A program made the position numbers and the translations under genes. The notes under the pieces are model-generated. The model was not told the DNA's origin. It searched no databases and was given only the letters and a program-made list of their open reading frames with translations. A stretch of 64,000 nt of DNA from Bryoerythrophyllum caledonicum (taxonomy: Eukaryota; Streptophyta; Bryopsida; Pottiales; Pottiaceae). Location of the stretch: NCBI GenBank assembly GCA_963971425.1, contig OZ020517.1:3598501-3662500 (forward strand), in the 5' to 3' direction. Numbering within the stretch: position 1 is the stretch's first letter; each line of letters starts with the position of its first letter. Shown here one piece after another: positions 24,436-34,427 of the stretch.

Positions 24436-27400
24436 ATGGCCACTTCGGTATTTTACTAAACCACTTCTTTTATGCACAACATGTCTTCTGTTTCCACATT
24501 CCTCATCAACTTCTTGGATGTCTTCTAGATCATGTGTATGATGTAATAATGTTATGTTTTTGTCATGTGTATAGGACACTGATGGAGAGTATCAAGACTT
24601 GTCCAAACTTTCATACAAACAAGCGGTGGATTTTTTGAAGGACCGGGCTACCATTTTAGATCTCAACTCCTTGGATGACGAGTGGCTAGAGATTTTGAAT
24701 ACCACGCCGCCTGGAATCGTCCCTGAGGTGAATAAACATTTTTACATGCTCATCTCGAGATTTTTGTCCTTTGTCTTCATATCTCCTGTCATATTCTGAG
24801 GTGTCCTATTATACTTTGAGATTACCTACCTTTCATCTAACGTGTTATTGAGTTTGAATCTACTATTAATCAGCTTCTTTCTGAACATCTTGTCTTGTGC
24901 AGCTGTTGGTGCCTGCCAAACATGGTGGATTTGAGGAGATCATCGTTTGTACCACAGTCTGGACAGACAAACCAAGGATGCCAGAGGCATACACCATGTC
25001 AGAGTTCGATTGGATGGTGGTTGAGGTGAACGCACTATGGTGGAGGAAGAACAAGCCACTTGCATCGAATGGGACTAAGAAGGCCAGGCGAGTTCCCTTC
25101 TTTTGTCGCTATTGTAATAGAGACATGGTTGACAAGTCAAAATTAGCATGGCATAGGGTTAAGGATCTATGTCCTATGTATGATGCTGCTAGTAAAGGTC
25201 CTCTAAAGATGTTTCCTGTGAATGGTAGCAAGGGCAACCATGAGATTGCCCTTGTTTTTTCCAAGTACAATTTGTTTGTCCCAAGGCTAAGTACGGGGTC
25301 TAGTAGAGGACAGGAGTTTGAGGAGCCTTCTCTACTTACTGTAGATGAGGATACTATTGTCTTAGAGAGTACGGATGACTCTAGCGGAGACAACTTATCT
25401 GTAGTCAGCCCGCCAAAAAAGAGGACCAGGACATCCACAACAAGAGGTGCAGATGTCAACAAGTTGCGAAAGAAGATGGATTTGGTAGGTAGAGGTTTGC
25501 AAGGACAGGGAAGGGGTAAGAATCACCTCCCAAGGCCAGGACAGTCATCTAGGACAGTCACAAGAGATGATAGTGCGCCCATGACGTCTTCTACACCCTC
25601 TACAGATGTCCGGTTTACATCACCAGCTCCGTCCCAAGACACAGTCAAGGACAAGGGTAAGGTCCAGGACACAGGCAGCGGCAAGGAAGGTGTCCAAGTC
25701 ACGGGGAGGGCTAAGGAGAAGGTTCAGGACACGGGTAGGAGCATTGACAAGGTTCAGGACACAAGCAGAGGCAAGGAGGATGTGGAGGTCACGGGGAGGG
25801 CTAAGGAGAAGATTCAGGACACGGGCAGGAACATTGACAAGGTCCAGGACAAAGGCAGGGGAAAAAGGAAGGTCCAGGACACGGGCAAGAGCATTGACAA
25901 GGTCCAGGACACAGGCAAGGGCAAATAGAAGGTCCAGGACACAATCCGCGGCAAGGGGAAGGTCCAGGACACGGTGAAGGGCAAGGGAAAGACTCACAAA
26001 ACGGCCACGGGGATGGGAAAGATCCAGGACACGTCTAATTCGAAGAATATGGTTTCACAGAAGAGGCATGAAGATGTCCAGGACGAGGTATTGAGGGATG
26101 ACAAGACCGTGGATATGACAGATGTGATGCACATGTTGTGGACAAGGGCTGTCACTGACATTCCTGGAATTGGTGATGAACCGATGAAGCCCGATCATGC
26201 TCCAGGTTTGTATAGTTTGGTGGAGCAAACTGGAGACATCATTGATTTGGAAAGCCTCACCAGCCTTTCCAAATCAGAAGAAGCAATGTTGCAATTATAG
26301 AGGACCGGTAACCTTAGCCGTAAGGTTTTTTGTGCCTAGGGCGTTTTCTCATTGGATCCTTCTATCCGGATATGTGATTTTTTTTCCCTTGAAATTTCTA
26401 TGTATCATACAATGATACAATATTTTTTGTCCATTTTAAGATTTTTTTATTCCACTTTCATATGATAATCCTTTCACGTTGTCTACGTTTTTTGCAAATA
26501 GGACGGCTTGCCGATGGCAGTGTATGAAGCGGCAAAGAAATGTGTAGACGTGTTTAAGAGACGAGACGAGGACAACATCGATCGTGAGGTGCAAGCGTTT
26601 CTTCATCACCACAAAGACATCTACTCTTACCAAGAGCGTTTGGACACGTGGAGGGAGTCCAAAGACAAAGTGCATGCGTCTAGGACAACTTTTGTTAATG
26701 AAGAATTCAAGAGGCATGAACGGATTGTTTTATTGGATAAGGAGAAAGAAGCGTGGAGTTGGTCACCATTGCTTCACCACCTCTTTCAAGATCACACCCC
26801 AGACGTTGTGTCTTTGCCTTGTTTGCACACAGAGAAGGAGTTGGAGGTCATTTTCGATTGGATTCAAGAGCAGTCGCGGACTCCGTATGAAGTTACTGAA
26901 CCTCCTCCTTTTGTCCTCGCTTTAAAACTATTTACCCGATACTTTTCTGGTGTCCAGGCACCTCTCATCTGTCCTTCTGTTGGAACGCCATGGTGGAGGG
27001 TTTCTGATCAGCTTAGACAGGTGATAGTGGCCATGAAGTACCTATTGCTGTTGGGTCCTATATTTTTTCCTGACATTGACATGTCATCCCCATCATTTCT
27101 GTCCTACCGTTCTGTCTTGGAAGGGCCTGTTAGAGATTGGGAAACAATGCAGGAACAAGCCACGGCCTGGATGAGAGTGTGTTTCTTCCGAGCTGCTGGA
27201 GACATGCTTGCTTTGGGAAAGCAAGAAGACTTGCGTATTCTTTGGCTTGGTGGATCTGAGGAGCAACGAGATGCAGCTTTGGACTCATTTTGGCGTATCA
27301 TGGTGCTCCGTGAGACCTTGGATATGGGTTATGCATTTGCTCCTGTTGATGTGCTTACAGATGCGTCTTATATCTCGGAGGGTATGACTTTGGCTGCGAA

Positions 27401-27734
27401 GGACATGAGAGTTCAATCCCATCAGTTTTGTTTGGAGAGGTTACAACTGAAGGCGACAACTGAAGGGGAGGAGCATGATGCATCAGAGAGTCTTCGAGAT
27501 TTGGCAACTCCAAAGACATTACAGGGGGAAGACAAAGATCCTTCCACATTGGCGGATTTAGCAGGGTTGGACTTAGGGCAGTTTGGTCCATCGCAGATCT
27601 TGTGCACTACAGACATTTTGGGAGGCACTTTGCAGCAAGCAGGACGGGTGAAGAATCCTTATAGTTGGTCTGATGACTCAGATGACGCGGTGGAGGATAT
27701 AGAGCCCGTAGTTGAGTTAAGACGTCATGATTAG
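24436..27734 (+). pseudogene. Accessory gene of a Mutator-like element, C2HC finger and tandem repeat protein, with a premature stop
   Basis: Likely exons are 24436-24447 (MATS), 24575-24727, then 24903 to about 26200-26300, then 26502-27734. The N-terminal part has a C-x2-C-x12-H-x5-C motif (CRYCNRDMVDKSKLAWHRVK). The middle is a KVQDTGR(S/G)... repeat of about 10 residues running some 12 copies. The C-terminal ~410 residues are helical and globular, with no family I recognise. An in-frame TAG at 25926-25928 interrupts the repeat, and the same frame continues past it to 26300. The join to the last exon is uncertain: the best donor (CAG|GTTTGT at about 26205) does not keep phase. The gene converges on the transposase gene at 28193-31348, the arrangement of mudrA and mudrB in MuDR. 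No similarity to MURB is claimed. Confidence 0.6.
25640..25985 (+). repeat. 30-bp coding minisatellite in the accessory gene
   Basis: About a dozen imperfect units of the form AAGGTCCAGGACACGGGCA + 11 bases encode KVQDTGRSID-like decapeptides, with higher-order pairs (VTGRAKEK/QDTGRSID). Every unit carries AGGAC, a word over-represented across the whole element. Confidence 0.85.
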
Positions 27735-28192
27735 TGTCCTTTAGTTTTCTGTTTTGGTCGTATAGTACTTAGTTTTTGCGTCCTACAGTACTACGCGTCC
27801 TCTAGTACTTAGCATCCTATAGTACGGATCATCCTACAATACTTGGCATCTTCTAGTCTGTAACGTCCTATATTACGTTTTTCTATAAAGGTGATGGATA
27901 TGAAGTGATTTTGTTCTCGATACGTTGTCTACAATTGATACGAGATTTACAAATTATCCTTAGAAGAGAATTAAATTCAATTTCATACAATACTCTCTTG
28001 GGTTTTGTCTTCTCGTAGACTTTAGATTACAATTACAACAATTATATCAAATACAAATATAATTTCTTGGACATTTTCAAAGAGGTTTGAAACACACATT
28101 ACGTATTAAGTTTTACCGTAAATAGCATCGTTTGTCATATCATGTCCTGTGCGGTGCACTCTTCTCCCGTCTTGTCCTATCTGATTGACATT
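27735..28192. repeat. Intergenic GTCCT-rich repeats between convergent transposon genes
   Basis: At 27736-27880 GTCCTnnAGTACT-like units recur about every 20 bases (for example TCCTACAGTACTACGCGTCC). The stretch then becomes AT-rich. The word GTCCT or its complement AGGAC is also frequent in the UTRs of both flanking genes. It could be a binding site for the transposase (inference). Confidence 0.55.
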
Positions 28193-31100
28193 TTATTGTC
28201 CTGTCCTTCTATGCTTACCTCTCCGCTCCAGGAAACCTCTATGGCGTTTTGTCCTATTATCACAATCACCAGGCACAAACTGAGGTTGCGACATAGGATG
28301 GAGTAAACCTGCCCTTGCTTTTACCTGCCTATCATATAATTTGCCCTTGTAATATTGAATCTGTGCACAAGCAAAAGATGTCAAAGATCTATCTCCTGCT
28401 ACCATCACCTCAATCTCGTGAAGTCCTTCTAATAGCGTCTTATATTGCGCTTCCTCGCTTGAGATAGTTGATTCAGCATCATGGTTCCTTGTATCCTCTT
28501 CCAAGTTGTCTTCATCATTCACAAGTCTTGCAATGTTAAATGCATCAAGGCTTGAGTTGTCATAACCTCCTTCGATGGTGCCTTTCAAAGTACCTGCATG
28601 TCTAATGATTGTCGCATCTTCAACCTCTGGATGTAGCATCTTGAATACCTTCATTGAGTGCTTGCAGATATTACCTCGAGATCCAATAGGACAGTTGCAT
28701 TGCGCCCAAACAGAACTAGGACACGTCACAGTCCATATAGCCGGATAGTTGTTAACGGAAACAACCAATGCAATGTCCCTGCTCTCGGGGTACATGCATG
28801 CGTAAGTATCAGGTATTTCTTTTGCTCGTAAGACAACTCCTGCAACAATTCCTTCCGCCTTTCGGTTCTTCACGAATCCGTAAAGTTTGCATTGGACACC
28901 ATACCAATAATGCAACAAAACATCACCCACCAAATGGTAAATTAACCAATCCATTCTTCTACCATTAAATTTTTGTCTTGTTTGGTTCAATATAGATTTC
29001 AAATTAGCATGATAGGATTCGACTGCAGCGTTAGTTTCTTGACCTGAATGTGGAAAATTCCGATTACCCGTCACCCACATTGCAGTTTTTCCACTCCACG
29101 TCTCTAAAAAGTAGGTAACAAAGTCCTTGGCATCCGGAAATTTTTCTCGTAGCGCTTAAATTTTCTACTCCGCCCGTACAACAGCTGCTGGTCCTTGAAT
29201 GAGATCTATAGAATACATTATTTCTTCCACAGCCTGAAGGACACGTACCCTCACTTCCGCGACCTTGATTTTGTGTACACCATTCTCGTTCCACGCCTTT
29301 CGTACATGCCATAAACATAGCATAATGGGCAATCCAGGCCAAACTTTTCTGTACACAGAAGACAAGGAGAGTATGTAAGAATTTAAATCTCTTCAAATTA
29401 CATACCTTTCATGTCCTAAAGTTGAATCAAGTTGTGGAAACATACGCTATAGCATTCAACTCGGCTTGTGCATTGTCAACGAGAATGCTACCAGGTGTCC
29501 AATCGGCTCAGGCTTCTTTGCAACGGATATCAAGCTTCTTCAACCAAGCCTCTATGTCCTTCTGTCTTGATTTTGCTGTGATGATAAAAGCAACTGGAAT
29601 ATCGTTTTCCCATTCGTCAAAGACCATGACGGTGTATAAAGGATACTGCCATATCAAAGGACAGGACATCGTAGATTAGGACAACCGCAAAAAGCATGGC
29701 ATCCACAAATAAAGTCTTATTTAATAACAACGTTGATTATAACAAAGTACATAACTAGGTTGTCCTAAACATATGGAAGGATGGATACCTTAGGTTCGTT
29801 TGTCCCGAAAGTGGCGTCCATAGACACCTGCTGTCCATGTCCATACTTGAGCATCATATCTAGTTGCCATGGGGTTTGGATGGCAATACAAAATGGTGCT
29901 TCTTCTTCGTCCGGCGGTGGCACTTCATCATTTAGGTCAAAATTTCCAAACTCTTGGTAATGAAAGACGCAATCTGCATTCTCTTCCTTCCATAGTCTCA
30001 CACTTAATGGGTCACGTTTATGTTTTTCCTACAATTGACCTGCTCTTTTCTTCCCTAGGTTGTACACATTGTCTGACATGATAAAAGTATCTCTAGTACA
30101 CGGTATGCCTTGTTTTGCGCACTCATACACCTCTCTCTTATGCTCAACCATAGTTTGAGCCGGACTAAATCCTAAAGCTAATTTGGATCGAATCCACTCC
30201 TTTGTGCGCCATGACAACCTAGCTCCTAGAGAGTGTCTAAAGCCAATGAAAGACTTACCATGACACGGTTGTCCTTCCTTGTTGATGTGATCCATTTCAT
30301 GATATTGAATCTCGCAAAGAGAATTGTCCATGTACAATTGCTTTGCCACAAAGTTGCATTGACAACCTCGTTTGGACGTCAACCCCGCTTGTACTCGACT
30401 AGCTCGTCTTTTTCTACCTGCCCCTTGAGTCCCTTGCATGGATATGGAAGACGTAAATGTCTTTTCCTCACTTTCCGATCCGTCCTGGAGCTCCTCCTCA
30501 AGTAGGACATGATGATTTTGCAACATCTCCGTATCTAGGACCTGCTGCACAGTCTTCCGTGCTTCCTTTGTAGCCTCTTTTTTAGCTTTCTTAGCAGCTT
30601 TCTCTTTTCGTTTTACGGCAAGTTTTTGGTTAGTGGAGAGCTTCTTGTTGATGGCGCTTGCAAAGATCTTGTCCACTTCCATCTTTGCGCTAGCTGTCTT
30701 ATCTGCCGGCCCATATTCGCACTGAAACCTATCAAATATTCCACATTTTATGTTTCAAAAATTCCCTTCTTACATAGAAGACATGATACATTTGCTAATC
30801 GGACTTTAAAGAGAGTAATAAACAAATGTGACAAGTTCTAAGACGACACTAGAAATATGACAAGTTCTAAGACAACACTAGAAATATGACAAGTTCTAAG
30901 ACAACACTAGAAATATGACAAGTTCTAAGACAATAAAAAAGGCTTACCGAATTAACTGAATGAAGCTTGTCTATTTGGCATTCTCAGCAGTTCCTTCTAC
31001 ATGGCCGGCTTTGGCCCTTTCGTTGAAGGTGCATGGAAAGTCCCACATACTTTGCTCTCCAGATATAAAATCTTCAACCCTATCCCAGGGAATAATGGCT

Positions 31101-31348
31101 GTCTTAGTAAACCTAGTCCTGCCACGCCCATTGTTAGCTCTTTTCTCCCACCGTAAGTCTGTCCTATCAAAAGGACCTGCATGGGGGGTTTGCAAACGTG
31201 CACGAAGGTTTTGCAATGTCACTTCACGTGTCTTTGTTCATGTCTTAGTGTCTAGGGAATCTGTCATCATGTAGGCCTCTGCATCAAAGTCAAGGGCATC
31301 TACGAAGGGGTTGTCTTCAGTAGCCAAGTCCACAATGTCATTCTCCAT
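28193..31348 (-). pseudogene. Mutator-like (MULE) transposase with SWIM zinc finger, inactivated
   Basis: Exons about 31348 to ~30960, 30721-29789, 29645-29446 and 29348-28193. The catalytic core is visible: VSMDATFGTNEPK|YPLYTVMVFD (first Asp), SILVDNAQAELNAIA (second Asp), LPIMLCLWHVRKAW (C-x2-H) and TNAAVESYHANLK (Glu region). A SWIM finger follows (CNCPIGSRGNICKH). Together these define MULE transposases. Removing introns gives one continuous frame except for in-frame stops: TGA 31240-31238, TAG near 30967, TAG 30031-30029, TGA 29510-29508, TAG 29167-29165 and TAA 29158-29156. Most of these are one C-to-T change from an Arg or Gln codon, consistent with deamination of methylated cytosines. 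The exon 1 to exon 2 junction does not keep phase as I read it, so it is uncertain. Confidence 0.8.
30835..30945. repeat. Short tandem repeat, about 31-bp period, four copies
   Basis: Units of GACAAGTTCTAAGACAACAC + TAGAAATAT repeat about four times inside an intron of the transposase gene. Copies differ by single bases. Confidence 0.85.
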
Positions 31349-31636
31349 AATATTTCAATTACAGAAAAATAATATGACATGAAGTAGGTGAAACAAAAAT
31401 TTCTGTAGAATTGTTTTGTCCTAAATGTATATCCACGAACCGTGATATAGTATATGTTGTGGACGGTAAGGTATACAAAGTGACATTATGATATCTTCTA
31501 TGAAAGAGAATTCAAAAGGAGAAGATTTGACCTACATGGATTGTATCCAATCTGAATGCTTGGTTGTATGACACGATTCTTGCCAATAAGAACTTCACTT
31601 CAACGCAATTGTACGTCCTAGTCTCCTCTTTAAAAC

Positions 31637-31964
31637 GGTGAGCAACTCTTTGCAATAGAGTGATTCATCACCACAGCAACGGTTGTGTCCTGGTCATGTC
31701 ACGGTCATGTCCCTGTCTAAAGAGACTCAAGACTATAGGGAGTGCCTACTGCTCTTCAACAATGTCGTGGGAGCTTCCACGAGAGCTTGGCAATGGTGAG
31801 CGACTCTTTGCAATAGAGTCGTTCATCACCACAACAACGGTTGTGTCCTGGTCGTGTCCTGGTCATGTCATAGTCTTGTCCCTGTCTAATGAGACTCAAG
31901 AGTAAAGGGAGTGCCTATTGCTCTTCAACAATGTCGTGGGAGCTTCCACGAGAGCTTGGCAATG
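31637..31964. repeat. Tandem duplication, two copies of about 160-170 bp
   Basis: The segment beginning GGTGAGCAACTCTTTGCAAT and ending with GAGCTTCCACGAGAGCTTGGCAATG occurs at about 31637-31795 and again at about 31795-31964, roughly 90% identical. Both copies carry GTCCTGGTCATGTC-type words. They lie upstream of the transposase start and may be sub-terminal repeats of the element. Confidence 0.85.
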
Positions 31965-32049
31965 CCAACAAAGCTTCTTGGTGAGGCGATCATTGAGTTG
32001 TGGATTTTAGCAACTAAAACTAGAACGACCAGGATGTTGTGATGGTGTC

Positions 32050-32215
32050 AAAGCTGAGGACCCTAAACCGTGAGTATTGTGCCAACCCTAAACTCAAAAG
32101 CTAGTGCCAAATCCCAATGCATGGGCGTGATTAAAAGTGGAGCTAAACCCTAAACTCAATAGACGTCATTGTTCACAGAGTAAACCCTAAACTCCTCACG
32201 CGAGAGAGGGCTAAA
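32050..32215. repeat. Interspersed CCCTAAAC telomere-like motifs
   Basis: ACCCTAAAC or AACCCTAAACTC occurs about five times (near 32060, 32092, 32145, 32184 and neighbours), separated by unrelated sequence. This is the plant telomere heptamer, but it is dispersed rather than tandem, so it is neither a telomere nor a clear interstitial array. Confidence 0.55.
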
Positions 32216-32261
32216 GAATCTTGGCGATGCTGGAGGTTGAGGGTTGGAGGTCGAGGGGTGT

Positions 32262-32385
32262 CAGGACGCGGGATTTCAGGATGCGGGATTTCAGGATGCA
32301 GGATTTCAGGATGCGGGATTTCAGGACGTGGGGTTTCAGGACGAGGGGTTTCAGGACGCAGGGTGTTAGGACACGGGCTAAGACC
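32262..32385. repeat. 15-bp minisatellite (TTTCAGGATGCGGGA)
   Basis: About eight units of TTTCAGGAYGYGGGA with gradual divergence to GTTAGGACACGGGCT at the right end. All contain AGGAC or AGGAT. The encoded ORF on either strand is a repeat artefact. Confidence 0.85.
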
Positions 32386-32528
32386 TCGGGCTGGAGGGGG
32401 GACTTGATGGGGGTCTTGCTGCGGGGCGGGCAGCCCAGAAATTTTGGGCTCGGGCTACAAGCCCCAAAATGCTTGTAGCCTCTGTTTAAGGAGATCCTCA
32501 TGTGCGAGGGACTGATGTTCACATGCAT

Positions 32529-32933
32529 CTAAGGTTGGATGACCTATAACCACCAACTTAAGCTTGCTGACCTATTTATAGCGTTTGTATACGTGGTAAG
32601 ACATTTTCTGGGAATTCAAAATAGGATTTCATGAATATTGCAATTGTCGTGACCATTTATTTCTTCATATTGAAATTGCTACAAATTTTCAAAGTGGATA
32701 GTAAGCCGTGACCCATTCCTCGATTTACCCAACTCTCTATTTCCACACTAAGTTGTACTAAAAACCACTTCTGCATTGACTAAAAACCGGCAGCTTTGAA
32801 CCAATCATGAACTGACACCCAATGAGATATGACTTCCTAAAATTTCGGAAATGGGGTGGGTCTGTGGTGGTTTCAGTCCACTTTACCTTGTCCATTATGG
32901 GGTTCGTGGTGGTTATGGGTCATCCAACCTTAG
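32529..32933. mobile_element. MITE with 27-bp terminal inverted repeats
   Basis: The left end CTAAGGTTGGATGACCTATA (continuing ACCACCA) is the reverse complement of the right end, ...GGTCATCCAACCTTAG, with one mismatch. The interior of about 350 bp is non-coding. No convincing target duplication was found. Confidence 0.75.
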
Positions 32934-33465
32934 TAGCACCTACGAGTAAAGTTGCCGGTTCGCAAGGCCATCGCTGGTGGGCCATCTCCAACTCCGCGTA
33001 AAAATAGTGCCTAAAAACGCTGGTCACGTGCTGCATCTGACTCACTTAATCAACTTTGCTAGGATGAATCGGCGGTCCACTACTCGACAAAAGTACCTTG
33101 CATCTTGGATTGAAAAAATCAGTGTTGCGGTCGAGACAGGTGAACTAAACTATGTGTGGTACAACAGTGCTTGTTGTTTATGGCGCGCAGCAGCAGTGCT
33201 ACAGTACCCCCAAGTGAAACAGATGAGTTCAAATGATATGGTAACATAGTTGATGATAATTGGCTGTCCCATAGTGGCCCCAGTTGCAAGTTTATTTTAT
33301 TATTTATCGGACCGCTTGTCAAAAAAGTCGAAGTATCATTAGAATTTTCCTGAAAGTGCTTCCTGAAGGGGCAAGTCAGGAGGAATATGGTGCCAGACAG
33401 TATGAGATGTATAAACGGAAAAAAAGAGAGCATGAGGAAGTTTCATATCGCCTTTCTCTGCACCA
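32934..33465. other. Intergenic region without supported genes
   Basis: ORFs at 32977-33249 and 33119-33433 lack recognisable domains or splice context. Nothing further was identified. Confidence 0.35.
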
Positions 33466-33860
33466 ATGAAATGCTTTGCAATCAATGTTCTTGGGCCCTA
33501 CCCCATGCAAGCTAAGGCTCCCCCATAGTACCCTAAGTTCTCAAAGGGTTGACCAATACACTAAAATTGAGAATTAGTGTTAAGCACAGTAAATGATCTA
33601 AAATGTTAATAAGTTTTTACTTGTGATGAATGTTTTTACCAACGATGTTTACAATGATTCCCCTCGTTGAATAGTATCAATAGTTGTGCTCATAGTAAAA
33701 ACCTTCATCTAAAGTAAAAACTTATAGCATTTACAAATTAAATAGTGTGGTTACACTAATTCTCAATTTTAGTGTAGTTCTCCCAAACCTTTTCGAAGCC
33801 AAGACACCATGTGCATGTGGTCCCGATTACTAACATAAGACCTTAAGATTCGGGGTACCT
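33466..33860. repeat. Dispersed repeat R, copy 1, interrupted by a MITE
   Basis: Matches 58822-58990: both carry TCTTGGGCCCTACC...GATGCAAG-type sequence, then GTTGACCA, then CATGTGGTCCC-ATTACTAACA and AGACC-TAAGATTC-GGG. In this copy the MITE at 33559-33774 sits between GTTGACCAA and GTTCTCCC. In the other copy the two sides are adjacent. Confidence 0.7.
33559..33774. mobile_element. TA-flanked CACTAA-type MITE, copy 3, 216 bp
   Basis: The ends are TA|CACTAAAATTGAGAATTAG and the exact inverted copy TCTCAATTTTAGTG|TA. The interior is only about 170 bp. Repeat R at 58822-58990 provides a matching empty site, which supports insertion as a unit. Confidence 0.8.
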
Positions 33861-34002
33861 TTCCAGTGTATTTTGGTGACTTTGAGGAAAACTCTACTGT
33901 CATCAAATTTATATTCTATTTTGACACAAATAAAGGAGACCTTTACTGCAAGGGAGGGAAAAGTGTAAGGCAAAATCCTTCCAGGCCCGGCAAGCCCAGG
34001 CC

Positions 34003-34263
34003 GAACTGACCCCCTCGTTGGTACTTACCCGAGGGGCCACAAGCTTGTGGGGCCAAACCTGGCCCCTATTTTGTTTTTGGATGGGCCCTATTTATAGCAA
34101 AGGAGGGTCCTCTCCGGCAAACAATGGCCGTATGCTCCAAATTTATCCCCCAAAAATCCAAAAAAGGCCTCTAGACCCCCCCAAAATAAAAGTGCCAAAG
34201 AAAACACCCCGTGCAGAGAAGACGGGGCCCAGCCCGGGTAAGTACCAACGAGGAGGTCAGTTC
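34003..34263. mobile_element. MITE E1, 28-bp inverted ends, possible 9-10 bp target duplication
   Basis: Left GAACTGACCCCCTCGTTGGT (continuing ACTTACCC) is mirrored at the right with one mismatch. The sequence GCCCGGCAAG lies just outside both ends (about 33987 and 34271), allowing a few extra terminal bases, and looks like a 9-10 bp target duplication of the Mutator type. The interior contains CTATTTATAG, which in the opposite orientation reads as a TATA-like CTATAAATAGG. A relative in inverted orientation is at 37282-37510. Confidence 0.65.
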
Positions 34264-34427
34264 GCCCTGGGCGCCCGGCAAGGCCGGACAAAGACCCCGG
34301 GCAAAATCAGTTGTAAGGAGGATAACTTCAATTTCAATGTCGGTTTTCACTGCGAGAAAGGAAGAAAATAAAAGTCAAGTGCGGACAGGTGGTTACCGGG
34401 TTCAAATCCACATTGCCGCAGCTTTAA

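Noticed and set aside
25606..25997. Arg-rich plus-strand ORF and Leu-rich minus-strand ORF over the decapeptide repeat
   Set aside because: These are alternative frames of the 30-bp minisatellite; only the KVQDTG frame connects to the flanking coding exons.
32050..32215. Interstitial telomere array
   Set aside because: CCCTAAAC motifs are scattered and not tandem.
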